A stretch of DNA of 64,000 nt, from positions 620,001-684,000 of the forward strand of contig NZ_CP069303.1 in assembly GCF_016839145.1 (NCBI RefSeq), read 5' to 3'. Below are positions 36,486 to 46,154 of the stretch, in pieces (position 1 is the first letter of the stretch; the number at the start of each line of letters is the position of its first letter). The notes below the pieces were generated by a model, which did no database searches, was not told where the DNA came from, and was given only the letters and a program-made list of their open reading frames with translations. Made by a program: the position numbers and the translations under genes. This DNA comes from Shinella sp. PSBB067 (GTDB taxonomy: Bacteria > Pseudomonadota > Alphaproteobacteria > Rhizobiales > Rhizobiaceae).

Positions 36486-38027
36486 ATGGCCGTGAACCCC
36501 GCAGACCTTTCCGCAGCCCTCGTCACGACGCCGGTCGCCATCGCCGACTGGCTGGTCGTGCTGCCGCCCGCCTGGTGCATCCTTATCGGCGCGGTGCTGC
36601 TGATGCTGCGCAAGTCGCTGCATGTGCAGGGCTGGATCGCGGTGCCGGCGCTCGCCGTGCTCGTCGCGCTCGATGCGCTGCTGCTTGCCCATGTCGCGGC
36701 GAACGGGCCGGTCACCATGGTCATGGGCCGCTGGCTGCCGCCCTTCGGCATCGCCTTCACGGCGGACCTGACGGGCGTGCTCTTCGCGCTTTCCGGCGCG
36801 GTGGTGGCGCTGGCGGGCGGCGTCCATGCGCTCGCCGATATCGACGGCAGCGGCCGGCGCTACGGCTTCTACCCGTTCCTGCTGCTCCTGATGGCCGGCG
36901 TTTCCGGCGCCTTCCTGACGGGCGACATCTTCAACCTCTATGTCTGGTTCGAGGTGCTGCTGATCGCGTCCTTCGGCCTCATCACGCTCGGCTCCGAGCC
37001 GCGCCAGATCGACGGCGCGATCAAATATGCCTTCCTCAACCTCATCGCGACGACGCTCTTCCTCATCGCCACCGGCTATCTCTACGGCATCTTCGGCACG
37101 CTCAACATGGCCGACATCGCCGCCAAGGCGGCGGCCGGGCGGGAACACCTGCCGCTGATGACGCTCGCCACGCTCTACCTCCTCGCCTTCGCCATGAAGG
37201 CGGCGGCCTTCCCGGTGAATTTCTGGCTGCCGGCCTCCTACCACACACCGAAGGTCGTCGTTTCCGCGCTTTTCGCCGGCCTTCTCACCAAGGTCGGCAT
37301 CTATGCGCTGCTGCGCACGCTGGTCATGCTCTTTCCCGTCGAGCGCGAGGCGCTGAGCTTCGTCATCGCGCTCATCGGCGTCGCCACCATGCTCGTCGGC
37401 GCGCTTGGCGCGCTCGGGCAGAGCGATATCCGCCGGCTGCTCGGCTATGTCGTCATTTCCGGCATCGGCGTCATGCTGGCGGGCCTGTCGCTCGGCAGCC
37501 CCGGCGGCATCGGCGGGGCGATCTTCTATGCGCTGCATTCCATGGTGGTCATGACCGCGCTCTACATGGCGGCGGGGCTGGCGGGACGGCTCGCCGGCTC
37601 GTTCGACCTCAACCGGCTCGGCGGGCTTTATACCCGTTCGGCGCTCTTTTCCGCCCTGTCGCTGGTGCTGTTCTTCGCCGTCTCCGGCCTGCCGCCGTTC
37701 TCCGGCTTCTGGCCCAAGGTCATGGTGGCCAAGGCCGCCATCGACATCGGAGCGTGGTGGCTGACGGCGGCGGTTTTCCTCACCGGCTTCCTGACCACCA
37801 TCGCCCTCGGCCGCGTCTTCCTCCTCGCCTACTGGCGTCCCGCCGCTGACGCCCTGCCGGCCGAAGCGATCCCGGCAAGCGCGCTCCTGCCGCTGGCGGC
37901 GCTGACGGCGCTCACCGTTATCTTCGGCCTCTTCCCGGAGGCGCTGCTCTCGACCGTCCAGCACGCCGCCGAGGGGCTTTCCGATCCGCGGGCCTATCTC
38001 GGCTCGGTCTTTCCGGGGGTGAACTGA
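36486..38027 (+). CDS. mnhD: Cation/H+ antiporter subunit D
   Basis: A 513-residue NuoN/NuoM-like subunit with about fourteen membrane segments. [65 protein letters not shown] and [13 protein letters not shown] are conserved antiporter blocks with the Lys and Glu of the proton path. It lies 17 bases after mnhC. Confidence 0.94.
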   Translation: MAVNPADLSAALVTTPVAIADWLVVLPPAWCILIGAVLLMLRKSLHVQGWIAVPALAVLVALDALLLAHVAANGPVTMVMGRWLPPFGIAFTADLTGVLFALSGAVVALAGGVHALADIDGSGRRYGFYPFLLLLMAGVSGAFLTGDIFNLYVWFEVLLIASFGLITLGSEPRQIDGAIKYAFLNLIATTLFLIATGYLYGIFGTLNMADIAAKAAAGREHLPLMTLATLYLLAFAMKAAAFPVNFWLPASYHTPKVVVSALFAGLLTKVGIYALLRTLVMLFPVEREALSFVIALIGVATMLVGALGALGQSDIRRLLGYVVISGIGVMLAGLSLGSPGGIGGAIFYALHSMVVMTALYMAAGLAGRLAGSFDLNRLGGLYTRSALFSALSLVLFFAVSGLPPFSGFWPKVMVAKAAIDIGAWWLTAAVFLTGFLTTIALGRVFLLAYWRPAADALPAEAIPASALLPLAALTALTVIFGLFPEALLSTVQHAAEGLSDPRAYLGSVFPGVN

Positions 38028-38029
38028 CC

Positions 38030-38503
38030 ATGCGGCCGACCGTCACCATCGCGCTCTTCGCCCTCGTCTGGCTCGCCGTTTCCGGCAGCTTCACCGTGCC
38101 GAACCTCCTGCTCGGCATTGCCGCCGGCGCGCTGTCGTTGTTGTTGATCCGCGGCCACATCCAGCCGGACGGCCGACGCCTGCGGCCGCTGAAGATCCTC
38201 TCGCTGCTGGCGCTCTTCATGAAGGAGCTGGCGCTCTCGGCCTTCAAGGTCGCGGTGCTGGTGGCGCGCCCGAAAATGGCGCTGAAGCCCGGCATCTTCG
38301 CCTTCCCGCTGACGGTCGACCGGGATTTCGAGATCACGCTGCTCGCCAACCTCATCACGCTGACGCCGGGCACGCTCTCCGTCGACGTTTCGGCGGACCG
38401 CACGGTGCTCTACGTGCACGCCATCGACTGCTCCGATCCGGCCGGCGCGCGGCGCGACATCGCGAACGGCTTCGAGAGGAAGATCCTGGAGGCTTTCCGC
38501 TGA
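38030..38503 (+). CDS. mnhE: Cation/H+ antiporter subunit E
   Basis: A 157-residue protein. Two N-terminal membrane segments are followed by the MnhE domain ([53 protein letters not shown]). It starts 2 bases after the mnhD stop and its own stop overlaps mnhF. Confidence 0.93.
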   Translation: MRPTVTIALFALVWLAVSGSFTVPNLLLGIAAGALSLLLIRGHIQPDGRRLRPLKILSLLALFMKELALSAFKVAVLVARPKMALKPGIFAFPLTVDRDFEITLLANLITLTPGTLSVDVSADRTVLYVHAIDCSDPAGARRDIANGFERKILEAFR

Positions 38504-38868
38504 TGGACGCGCAAACGGTCATCTCCGCCGCCGCTGCGATCGCGCTTTTGCTGATGTGCGCGGCCTTCTTCCTGACGGCCTTCCGCGTCATCCGGGGGCC
38601 GACGCTGCCGGACCGCATCGTCGCGCTCGACATGCTGGTCGCCATCGCCATCGGCTTCATCGCCGTCGTGGCGATCCGCACCGGCTTCAACCTCTATATC
38701 GACATCGCCATCGCGCTCGGCCTCGTCGGCTTCCTGGCGACCGTCGCCTTCGCGCGCTTCGTCATGCGGCAGGGCATGGAGGCGGGCGAGGAGGGGACGC
38801 CGGACGGCGAAGCGCCGCCGAGAGGCGGGCGGCGCTCGGGCAAGACGAGGAAGCGGAGGATGCGCTGA
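38503..38868 (+). CDS. mnhF: Cation/H+ antiporter subunit F
   Basis: A 121-residue protein with three membrane segments. [29 protein letters not shown] is the MnhF signature. The C-terminal 35 residues are charged ([15 protein letters not shown] and an Arg/Lys-rich end), a little longer than typical. It overlaps both neighbours. Confidence 0.92.
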   Translation: MDAQTVISAAAAIALLLMCAAFFLTAFRVIRGPTLPDRIVALDMLVAIAIGFIAVVAIRTGFNLYIDIAIALGLVGFLATVAFARFVMRQGMEAGEEGTPDGEAPPRGGRRSGKTRKRRMR

Positions 38869-39224
38869 TGCTGGATCTCGTTCTCGCGCTGGTGACCGGT
38901 GCCATGCTGGTGGCCGGCGGCGTCTTCACCTTCCTCGCCGCGCTCGGCCTCGTGCGCCTGCCGGATGTCTACACCCGCATGCACGCCGCCTCCAAGGCGG
39001 GCACGGTGGGCTCTGGCCTGATGCTGCTTGCGGCGGGCATCCATGCGTTCGACATCGCGATCCTCACGCGGGCGCTCGCCGGCTTCGTCTTCTTCGTGCT
39101 GACGGCGCCGGTCGCCGCCCATCTCGTCGCCAAAGCCGCGCACGGTGCCGGCTATCGCCTGAGCCGGTCGACGGTCGTGGACGAGATGCGGCAGGCGGAA
39201 GAGCGCAACGCCAAGAATCGTTGA
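38868..39224 (+). CDS. mnhG: Cation/H+ antiporter subunit G
   Basis: A 118-residue protein with three membrane segments: [41 protein letters not shown] is the MnhG/PhaG block. Its ATG overlaps the mnhF stop (TGATG). It is the last gene of the operon, followed by a hairpin. Confidence 0.92.
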   Translation: MLDLVLALVTGAMLVAGGVFTFLAALGLVRLPDVYTRMHAASKAGTVGSGLMLLAAGIHAFDIAILTRALAGFVFFVLTAPVAAHLVAKAAHGAGYRLSRSTVVDEMRQAEERNAKNR

Positions 39225-39648
39225 GATTCCGTTGAGATGCCGGCCCCTGAAATTTGAGTATCCACCGGATTTCGGTGGATGGTTTAGCTTGGCCGAAGCT
39301 ATCCTTGCTGTTTCTCAAAATAATACTGGACAACGAAACGGAGAATGATATTTCAAGCGAAGTAAAGCATTCGGGTTGATTTTGCTCGCATACGGTTTTC
39401 CTGTTTAAGTTGAGTTCCCGCCATAGTCGCGCCCGCGCGGTATTTAATGATGGCGAGAGAATCGGCGGACGGGTCAGCGGCTGTAGCGAAAAATTATATT
39501 GGTGAGAATACGGGTGTTTCGAAAGGTATCGGGCACGCGAACCACGTTTCGCCACATAATCAGCCCGAAGAAACGCTTTATCCGGAATTCAGGAATGCGG
39601 TCGACGAGCGAGGCTGTCGACTACCACGATGCCCGACAGGAGAACGAA
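39225..39648 (+). other. 424-base AT-richer intergenic region upstream of mucR
   Basis: No supported gene. It begins with the mnh operon hairpin and then contains AT-rich stretches (for example AAATAATACTGG, GAAAAATTATATTGG, GGTATTTAATGATGG) unlike the surrounding GC-rich DNA. This is consistent with the mucR promoter; MucR/Ros proteins bind AT-rich DNA with T-steps and repress their own gene. Confidence 0.5.
39260..39285 (+). terminator. Hairpin after the mnh operon
   Basis: ATCCACCG and CGGTGGAT form a perfect 8-bp stem with a 5-base loop about 35 bases after mnhG. The U-tract is short (GGTTT), so termination is likely but not certain. Confidence 0.55.
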
Positions 39649-40083
39649 ATGACAGAAACAACCCTTGGCTCCGCCTCCAATCTGCTCGTCGAACTGACTG
39701 CCGATATTGTTGCGGCCTATGTCGGCAACCATGTCGTGCCGGTCACGGAGCTGCCGGGCCTGATCGCGGACGTGCATGCCGCGCTCAACAACACGACGCA
39801 GCCCGCCGCCGCCGTCGAGGCGCCCGTCGTCGCAGAAAAGCCCAAGCCCCCGGTGCCGGTGAAGAAGTCCGTCCAGAACGACTACATCATCTGCCTGGAG
39901 GACGGCCAGAAGTTCAAGTCGCTGAAGCGCCACCTGATGACCCACTACGGCATGACCCCGGAAGAGTACCGCGAGAAGTGGGACCTGCCGGCCGACTACC
40001 CGATGGTCGCCCCCGCCTATGCCGAAGCCCGCTCGCGCCTCGCCAAGGAAATGGGCCTCGGCCAGCGCCGCAAGGGCAAGTAA
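39649..40083 (+). CDS. mucR: MucR/Ros family transcriptional regulator with altered zinc site
   Basis: A 144-residue regulator that in rhizobia controls exopolysaccharide, motility and cell-cycle genes. The N-terminal [37 protein letters not shown] oligomerisation part and the C-terminal DNA-binding part ([51 protein letters not shown]) are both present. The zinc finger should read C-x2-C-x9-H-x3-H; here Cys82 is present but position 85 is Asp (CLEDG), with His95 and His99 kept. Some Mesorhizobium Ros/MucR proteins fold without zinc in this way. ATG follows CAGGAGAACGAA. Confidence 0.92.
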   Translation: MTETTLGSASNLLVELTADIVAAYVGNHVVPVTELPGLIADVHAALNNTTQPAAAVEAPVVAEKPKPPVPVKKSVQNDYIICLEDGQKFKSLKRHLMTHYGMTPEEYREKWDLPADYPMVAPAYAEARSRLAKEMGLGQRRKGK

Positions 40084-40107
40084 GCACGGCCCATGCCGGG
40101 ACATTGG

Positions 40108-40137
40108 AGGCCGGAACCGCAAGGTTCCGGCCTTTCT
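40108..40137 (+). terminator. Intrinsic terminator of mucR
   Basis: AGGCCGGAACC-GCAA-GGTTCCGGCCT is a perfect 11-bp stem with a GCAA loop, followed by TTCT, 25 bases after the mucR stop. Confidence 0.9.
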
Positions 40138-40289
40138 CGTATGAGGAATAAGGAATAAAAGCCTATAACGGGGATATCTTTCGGAAATTTATTAATAAAT
40201 TCAATGCATGGTTGTGGCGTGATGCTTCATTCATCCCCGGTCCTCCTCTAGGGTGTATGAATAAATTCCTATCAACGGAGTGGCCAATC

Positions 40290-40757
40290 ATGCACCAGTT
40301 CATCGTTCCGCGAGGGCGGTCGTCCCGAGTCTTCACCGCCGCCGGGCTTGCGCCGGAAACCAAGAGCGCGCGCCCGGGCGAGGAGGTGCCTGCCGCCGGT
40401 CGGGCGATGGTCGCGCCGGAGCCGCCCACGGTGCCGCCGCCCGTCGCCTGCCGCATCGTGCGCCACCTCGTCCTGGAAATGACGGCGATGGCGAGCGACC
40501 GCCCGCTCTGGCGGCGCGACAGCCGCCGCACCACCTGCCATGTGCGCCAGATCGCCATGTATGTCTGCCACGTCGTGCTGCGGCTTTCGCTTTCGGAGAT
40601 CGGCGCGGCCTTCGGGCGCGACCGCACCACGGTCGGCCATGCCTGCAACGTGGTGGAGGATCGCCGGGACGATGCCTCCTTCGACGCCTTCGTCTCGGCC
40701 ATCGAGCGCGTCGTCCTTTCGGTGTTCGGCCCCGCGGGGATCGGCAGCCATGAATGA
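40290..40757 (+). CDS. Orphan DnaA-domain-IV-like HTH protein
   Basis: A 155-residue protein. Residues about 50-140 resemble the DnaA C-terminal DNA-binding domain: the HTH and signature block LSLSEIGAAFGRDRTTVGHACNVVEDRRDD are clear, but there is no AAA+ ATPase part. The start ATG is preceded by CGGAGTGGCC. Stand-alone DnaA-domain-IV proteins occur in rhizobia without an assigned role. Its stop overlaps the start of the DUF6456 gene by 8 bases. Confidence 0.75.
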   Translation: MHQFIVPRGRSSRVFTAAGLAPETKSARPGEEVPAAGRAMVAPEPPTVPPPVACRIVRHLVLEMTAMASDRPLWRRDSRRTTCHVRQIAMYVCHVVLRLSLSEIGAAFGRDRTTVGHACNVVEDRRDDASFDAFVSAIERVVLSVFGPAGIGSHE

Positions 40758-41565
40758 TGCGCGGGAAGGAAAGAACGCCGCCGACCTCGTGAAACTCCTG
40801 CGCTTCCTGCTCGTGGCCGGCGAGGCCCGCCTTTCGGGCGACGGCGGCCTTGCGGCGGCCGGTGGCCGCGTGCAGCCGGTCTCGCCGGCGGCCCTCGACG
40901 AAGCCCTCAGCCTCGGCCTCGTTCGCCGCGCCGGCGCGGTGCTGGCGGCGACGCCGGAGGCGCGCGCCCATCTCAAGCGCCGGCTGTGCGCCGGGGAAAC
41001 GCCGTTCGCCGGCCAGCACCGCGATGTGGCCGAGGTGGTCGTGGTGCGGGACGGTGCGCGGGAGAGGGTGCTCGTCAACCGTCTGGAATCGCCGCTGGCC
41101 GCCCTTGCGCGTCTGAAGGAAAAGACCGGCGGCGCCTTCCTGCCCGAAAGCGCGCTTGCCGCCGGCGAGCGGCTGCACGCCGATTTCACCCGCGGCGGCC
41201 TGCAGCCGCGCATGACCATGTCCTGGGAGCCGCGCATCGCCAGCCGCCAGAAGGGCGAGGCGGGCGCATCGCGCGACCTCACCGACACCGCGCTCGCCGC
41301 CCGCCTGCGCCTTGCCCGCGCCATCGAGGCGATCGGGCCGGAGCTGTCGGGCGTCGCCCTCGACGTCTGCTGCTTCATGAAGGGGCTGGAAACCGTCGAG
41401 CGCGAACGCCAATGGCCGGCCCGCTCCGCCAAGCTGCTGCTCCGCGCCGCCCTGATGGCGCTCGCCCGCCACTACGCCCCGCCACCCGCCGCACCGAAGC
41501 GGCGCGCCCATGCCTGGGGCGCGGAGGGGTATCGGCCGGAGATGGGCGGCGAGGCTCGCTCCTGA
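40750..41565 (+). CDS. DUF6456 domain protein
   Basis: A 271-residue protein translationally coupled to the DnaA-like gene. The C-terminal half (ESPLAALARLKEKTGGAFLPESALAAGERLHADFTRGGLQPRMTMSWEPRI) matches the DUF6456 pattern of alphaproteobacteria, sometimes linked to replication or phage-type regulators; the N-terminal half is helical (AADLVKLLRFLLVAGEARLS). It ends near LARHYAPPP. No catalytic residues are recognisable. Operon organisation suggests a joint function with the DnaA-like protein. Confidence 0.75.
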   Translation: MNDAREGKNAADLVKLLRFLLVAGEARLSGDGGLAAAGGRVQPVSPAALDEALSLGLVRRAGAVLAATPEARAHLKRRLCAGETPFAGQHRDVAEVVVVRDGARERVLVNRLESPLAALARLKEKTGGAFLPESALAAGERLHADFTRGGLQPRMTMSWEPRIASRQKGEAGASRDLTDTALAARLRLARAIEAIGPELSGVALDVCCFMKGLETVERERQWPARSAKLLLRAALMALARHYAPPPAAPKRRAHAWGAEGYRPEMGGEARS

Positions 41566-41734
41566 AGCGCCCTTGCAGGCTGGGTAATCGCATATGGCGG
41601 GACGTAGCCGCTTTTGCCTTCTCTCCGCGGGAGGAAGGGGCAGATGGCACCCGCAGGCTTCCATAGGCGATCGCCCGGCCGGGAGGAGGGAGACTGGCTG
41701 GTGTTCGCGGCTTCGCCTGTAACGAAAGCGATGC

Positions 41735-42154
41735 CTACGCAGCGACCTTGACCGCCGCTTCCTCGCGGATGCGGCGTACCATCGAGCGCAGGCCGTTGGC
41801 GCGCTGGGAGGAGAGGTGCTCGACGAGGCCGATGGCGTTGAAGGTGTCGATGGCGTCGAGGGCGGCGATCTCGGAGGCGCGCTTGCCGGAATAGATGGCG
41901 AGCACGATGGCGACGAGGCCGCGCACGATATGGGCGTCCGAATCGCCCTCGAAGGTCATGACGGGGTCGGCGCCGCCTTCCGCATGGCTGACGAGCCAGA
42001 CCTGGCTGGCGCAGCCCTGCACCTTGTTGGTGGCGGTGCGCCGGTCTTCCGGCAGGTCCGGCAGCGCCTTGCCGAGTTCGATGACATAGCGGTAGCGGTC
42101 CTCCCACTCGTCGAGGAAGGCGAAGTCGTCGATGATCTCTTGCAGCGTGGCCAT
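41735..42154 (-). CDS. sufE: SufE-family sulfur acceptor protein
   Basis: A 139-residue protein. The active-site Cys is in VQGCASQVWLV near residue 49, and SDAHIVRGLVAIVLAIYSGK and HLSSQRANGLRSMVRRIR are the conserved SufE/CsdE blocks. It accepts sulfane sulfur from a cysteine desulfurase for Fe-S cluster assembly. No suf genes adjoin it, as is common for the second SufE of alphaproteobacteria. Confidence 0.92.
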   Translation of the reverse strand: MATLQEIIDDFAFLDEWEDRYRYVIELGKALPDLPEDRRTATNKVQGCASQVWLVSHAEGGADPVMTFEGDSDAHIVRGLVAIVLAIYSGKRASEIAALDAIDTFNAIGLVEHLSSQRANGLRSMVRRIREEAAVKVAA

Positions 42155-42347
42155 GGCGTTCCGTCTCAAGCTTTGGCCCTGATATAGGCGAGGGCGGCGC
42201 GGATTTGAACCGGAAACCGCCGTCAGCAAAAAGAAACGCCGCAGGGAACGGGTCCATGCGGCGGTTGCTAGGCAACGAGTGAGGCAGGCAGAAACTTGGG
42301 AAGCAGGCCCGCAGCGGCTGCGGGATTGCAAGTGGAAGAAGGTGGCG

Positions 42348-42767
42348 TCAGCCCTTGTGGTCGGGCCGGCGGGTCGGGATGGCGACGGTGCCGGTGACGA
42401 CCTCGTCGTCGGCATCGACCGCGGCGACGGCCGGAAGCGGCTGGCCCAGCGCTTCCTTCTTGCCATTTGCGTTCTGGGCGACCTCCTCTTCGGCGAACTG
42501 GGTGTCGAGGAACTGGTAGGCGATGCGTGCGCCTTCACGGGCCCGGTGGCCGAGGGCGACGAAGGTCTCCGCGCCCTTCTCGCAGACATCCGGCTTTTCG
42601 AGGCAGAGGGCGGTCACGTAGGTGAGCGCCTCGCTGGCGGCGCTGAACGTATCGCCGATCTCGACCGTCGGTCCCTTTTCCAGCTTGGCGGAGGATCCCG
42701 CGTCCAGGAAGGGGAGCAGGACGAGAACCAGTGAAAACCAGAACGTTCCCTTGATCAGAAACCACAT
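42348..42767 (-). CDS. DUF5330 protein
   Basis: A 139-residue protein with one N-terminal membrane segment (MWFLIKGTFWFSLVLVLLPFLD) and a helical domain with two cysteines (ALCLEKPDVCEKG), as seen in the rhizobial DUF5330 family. Its function is unknown. The start at 42767 was chosen for the membrane anchor and the AGGATGGC upstream; the longer frame adds a basic tail. Confidence 0.75.
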   Translation of the reverse strand: MWFLIKGTFWFSLVLVLLPFLDAGSSAKLEKGPTVEIGDTFSAASEALTYVTALCLEKPDVCEKGAETFVALGHRAREGARIAYQFLDTQFAEEEVAQNANGKKEALGQPLPAVAAVDADDEVVTGTVAIPTRRPDHKG

Positions 42768-43192
42768 CGCTTGCCATCCTCGTTGACGCCTCGGCTCTTT
42801 GCGGCCTTCGGCTCGTTTGGTCCTTGGCGAACCGTTGATGCGAGAATAGGGGCCGGAAGGAAATTCCCCTTTGCTGGAATCGCTCGGGTTTTGCCCAGTT
42901 TTGATTAAAATGCGATCTAATCCGTACTTTACCGGCATTTGAGGCAGAATTTAGCGATCCGCGTTAAGGATGATGGCGCACCGGCACCCCCCGATGCGCC
43001 GGAATGCCGGGAAGGGCGTGCGGCGCCGCTTGCCCCAGAAGTTAATATGAACAGAAAAATGCCGCAAAATGAGGCGCTTACGCCCCGTTAACCACGCCGG
43101 ACGAATGGCCGTTGGATTGCTTCGAAATGGGACTTTCGGGCCTTTTTCGCCCCCTTCCGACCCCCCGCGTTTATTCTTTCCTTAAGTCGCCG
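42768..43192. other. 425-base gap upstream of the histidine kinase, no gene recognised
   Basis: Mixed composition with an AT-richer stretch (TTGATTAAAATGCGATC, TTAATATGAACAG), compatible with promoters for the divergent DUF5330 and kinase genes. No repeat or hairpin stands out. Confidence 0.4.
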
Positions 43193-44800
43193 ATGCGATT
43201 TTGGGACCACGGAAAAGAACATGAACGGCAGGGTTTTGCGTTGCGCCAATTGACCATCATCGCGGACAGAATGGCAGCCCGTCTGGGCGCCGTTGCTGGC
43301 GTTGCTGGCGCGGGCGCCGCCGACGAGCGCCCGTCCGCCTCGCTGCGCGCGACGACGCTGGCGCTGCTCGCCGCCGTTCCCGGCCTGCCGCTTGCCTTCT
43401 CCGCCGTGATGCCCGCTTCGGCCGCGCTGCCGGCCGGCGTGGCGCTGGCCGGCGCCGGCGCGCTGCTCGCCGCCGCCGCGACCGCCGTGCGCCAGCCGCG
43501 GCCCGTTCCGAAGGCAAGCTTCGCCGAGGCGATGGCGGACACCGCGCCGAGCCCGGCCTCGCCCTACGACCTCTTCGCCGGCCTCGTCACGCTGCACGAT
43601 GCGCGCGGCTTCGTCACCGCCGTGCACGGCCGCGACCGCGCCGACATGCTGGCCTGGATGCGCGATCCCATGGCGCGCGGCTACCTCGACCAGATCCACG
43701 TCTCCGACCGGCTCGGCTTCCTGGCCGCGATCGACCGGCTGCGCCAGGGCGGCCTGCGCGAGACCGTGGACATCCGCATCGATCGCCCGCGCCTCGAGAC
43801 GGATGCCGAGCAGTTCATGCACATGCGCGTGGAGATGACGGCGCTCACCGGTCCCGACGGCGGGCTCTGCGCGGTCGTCGCCCAGTCGCGCGACATTTCC
43901 GACGAGGCAAGGCTGAGGAACGAGAATGCGCGCAAGGCCGAGGAGGCCGAATCGGCCAACGACGCCAAGACGCGCTTCCTGGCGGCCGTCAGCCACGAGC
44001 TGCGCACGCCGCTGAACGCCATCCTCGGCTTTTCCGACATCCTTGCCGGCGAATATTTCGGCAAGCTGGAGAACGACCGCCAGCGCGAATACGTCGCGCT
44101 GATCCACCAGTCGGGCTCGCATCTCCTGTCGGTGGTCAACACCATGCTGGACGTCTCGAAGATCGAGGCGGGCCGCTACGAGCTCCTGACGGAGCCCTTC
44201 CTCGTCGCCGACAGCGTCAAGGCCTGCGAGCAGATGCTCGGCCTCCAGGCGCGCGAGAAGGGCATCAAGCTGACGAGCCGCGTGCCGCGCGCCATCGGCG
44301 AGGCCATCGCCGACCAGCGGGCGATCCAGCAGATCCTCATCAACCTCGTCGGCAACGCCATCAAGTTCACCGACCGCGGCGGCATCGTCACCATCGATGC
44401 GGCGCGCGAGGGGCGCGATCTGCTGCTGACGGTCAGCGACACCGGCATCGGCATTCCCGCCGACAAGCTGGAACTGATCGGCCAGCCCTTCATGCAGGTG
44501 CAGAACGAATATACCCGCAAATACGAGGGCACCGGCCTCGGCCTGTCGCTCGTCAAGGGCCTCGTCGCGCTGCACGGCGGCAGCCTCGTCATCGAGAGCA
44601 GCCCGGGCGAGGGCACCGTCATCGCCATCCGCGTTCCCGCCGACGGCTCGGGCGCGATGCGTGACGGCGACGTCAGGCACGGGGCCGCATCCACCGTCGA
44701 ATTCCCGCCGCGCCTTGCGGTGGCTATCGAGACCGTTTACGAGCCGTCGAACGATGGCAAGGACACGCAAGATGAACGCGCACGTCAGAAGACAGCCTGA
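43193..44800 (+). CDS. Membrane histidine kinase with PAS-like sensor
   Basis: A sensor kinase of about 535 residues. Two membrane segments lie near the N-terminus (ALLAAVPGLPLAFSAVM and ALPAGVALAGAGALLAAA), followed by a PAS-like domain (DLFAGLVTLHDARGFVTAVHG), HisKA with the phospho-His in AVSHELRTPLNAILGFSDIL, and HATPase_c (INLVGNAIKFTD, TDTGIGIP, GTGLGLSLVKGLV). The layout fits the PdhS/DivJ/PleC kinases that phosphorylate DivK in rhizobia, but the partner is not proved. ATG 43193 is one of several possible starts; a TTG at 43112 is the outermost. The last 29 bases overlap the next gene. Confidence 0.8.
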   Translation: MRFWDHGKEHERQGFALRQLTIIADRMAARLGAVAGVAGAGAADERPSASLRATTLALLAAVPGLPLAFSAVMPASAALPAGVALAGAGALLAAAATAVRQPRPVPKASFAEAMADTAPSPASPYDLFAGLVTLHDARGFVTAVHGRDRADMLAWMRDPMARGYLDQIHVSDRLGFLAAIDRLRQGGLRETVDIRIDRPRLETDAEQFMHMRVEMTALTGPDGGLCAVVAQSRDISDEARLRNENARKAEEAESANDAKTRFLAAVSHELRTPLNAILGFSDILAGEYFGKLENDRQREYVALIHQSGSHLLSVVNTMLDVSKIEAGRYELLTEPFLVADSVKACEQMLGLQAREKGIKLTSRVPRAIGEAIADQRAIQQILINLVGNAIKFTDRGGIVTIDAAREGRDLLLTVSDTGIGIPADKLELIGQPFMQVQNEYTRKYEGTGLGLSLVKGLVALHGGSLVIESSPGEGTVIAIRVPADGSGAMRDGDVRHGAASTVEFPPRLAVAIETVYEPSNDGKDTQDERARQKTA

Positions 44801-45488
44801 GCGGCGGCCCCAGGGCCAGGCCCGCAAGGGCGGGTCGCGCGCGCGCAGCCAGCCGCAACGCCGGCCGAACGCCGTCATCGCCGGGCTTCTTGCGCTCGGC
44901 GGCCTTGCCGCGCGCTATCCGAGCGTCGTCGGCGGCGTCTCGGCCTTCGTCGTCGTCTTCTCCTTCGTGGCGGCCAATGCGCTCTGGTACCAGCCGGGCG
45001 GCCATCCGTCGCCGTTCCTGAAGACCCGCTCGGCCGACAACTCCCTCGGCTTCACCGCGACGAAGCCGGAGCCGCACGACCAGACGACCTTCGTCATCGA
45101 GCGCCTGGAAGAGGGCGAGCCGCTGCCCGAGGTCACCGCGGTGACGCCCGCCGAACGCCCCTTCGACGAGGTGGCGAGCCTCATCGAAAAGCAGCCCGCC
45201 AGGGCGGGCGCCGAGGAGGAGGCCGACCCGGTCGCCGCGGCGATCATGCGCGCGGAGGCCGATCCCGGCGTCACCTCGGCGGTCGCAAGGCCCGTGCCGA
45301 GCGAACTGGTGATGCAGATCCAGAAGGGCCTCAGCAACATCGCCTACACGGACATCGCCGTCGACGGCCTGATCGGCGAGAAGACGCGCACCGCCATCCG
45401 CCATTTCGAGAAGCATTACCGCCTTCCGGTGACCGGCGAGCCGAACGAGCAGGTCCTCGCCAAGCTCAAGGACATCGGCGCGCTATAA
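44772..45488 (+). CDS. Peptidoglycan-binding protein with N-terminal anchor
   Basis: A 238-residue protein with one membrane segment (VIAGLLALGGLAARYPSVVGGVSAFVVVFSFVAANAL) and a C-terminal PG_binding_1 domain (MQIQKGLSNIAYTDIAVDGLIGEKTRTAIRHFEKHYRLPVTGEPNEQVL). The intermediate region is acidic. It overlaps the kinase gene, so they are translated together; it may anchor to or sense the cell wall. ATG 44772 follows AAGGACACGCAAG. Confidence 0.85.
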   Translation: MNAHVRRQPERRPQGQARKGGSRARSQPQRRPNAVIAGLLALGGLAARYPSVVGGVSAFVVVFSFVAANALWYQPGGHPSPFLKTRSADNSLGFTATKPEPHDQTTFVIERLEEGEPLPEVTAVTPAERPFDEVASLIEKQPARAGAEEEADPVAAAIMRAEADPGVTSAVARPVPSELVMQIQKGLSNIAYTDIAVDGLIGEKTRTAIRHFEKHYRLPVTGEPNEQVLAKLKDIGAL

Positions 45489-45687
45489 AAGCGGCCCTCG
45501 GCAAGCGGCCGCTCCTCATCCTCCCTGCAAGCGGGGAAGAGGAGGGCAGGGCGACCGTTTCGTTCCATTCGCACCGTGTTTTCGGAAAGCCGGTCCCACA
45601 GCGCCCTTCTTCCGCGTGCTGCGGGACGAGGGCCCTCTCCCGGCACCGATCCTTGCCCCGCCGCGCCGCGCCGTGTATGCCGCCGTC

Positions 45688-46059
45688 ATGCGCCTTCGCA
45701 CCGACATCTTCGTTTCCGCCCTGCTGCGCCGCGTCTTCGCGCGCGGCGACTTCGCCGCCGTGGAGGCGAAGGGCGCGGAGGCGGCGGGGGCGGTCTTCGT
45801 GCGGCAGGTGTTCCGCGACGGGACCGAAAGCCTCCATGCGCCCGCGCCGCAGAGCGTCTTCGCCGAGGACGACGACGGGCGGCGGCTGTTCGAGACGCGG
45901 CTGGCGCATGCGGGATCGGAGGCGGTTGCCGAGGCGCTCGCGCGCGAGCGGCGCTTCGACGGCGATCTCTGGGTGGTTTGCGTCGAGGCGGACGCGCTCG
46001 GCGACCTCATCGAGTTTGCCGGAGACGAGCCGAAGGACGACGGGTTCTTCCGGCGTTGA
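45688..46059 (+). CDS. DUF1491 protein
   Basis: A 123-residue protein. MRLRTDIFVSALLRRVFARGDFAAVEAKGAEAAGAVFVRQ is the DUF1491 N-terminus, and DLWVVCVEADALGDLIEF the C-terminal part. The function of this alphaproteobacterial family is unknown. A B-like hairpin (CCTCCCTGCAAGCGGGGAAGAGG) precedes it. Confidence 0.85.
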   Translation: MRLRTDIFVSALLRRVFARGDFAAVEAKGAEAAGAVFVRQVFRDGTESLHAPAPQSVFAEDDDGRRLFETRLAHAGSEAVAEALARERRFDGDLWVVCVEADALGDLIEFAGDEPKDDGFFRR

Positions 46060-46154
46060 GCGGGCAGGGGGCAGCGCCGGCTCGGTCCGGTTGACGCGGG
46101 GGTGCGACGGTTTGCGGCGTCGGCCGGGCGGCGGGTGTTCTGCTAGATGTGGGG

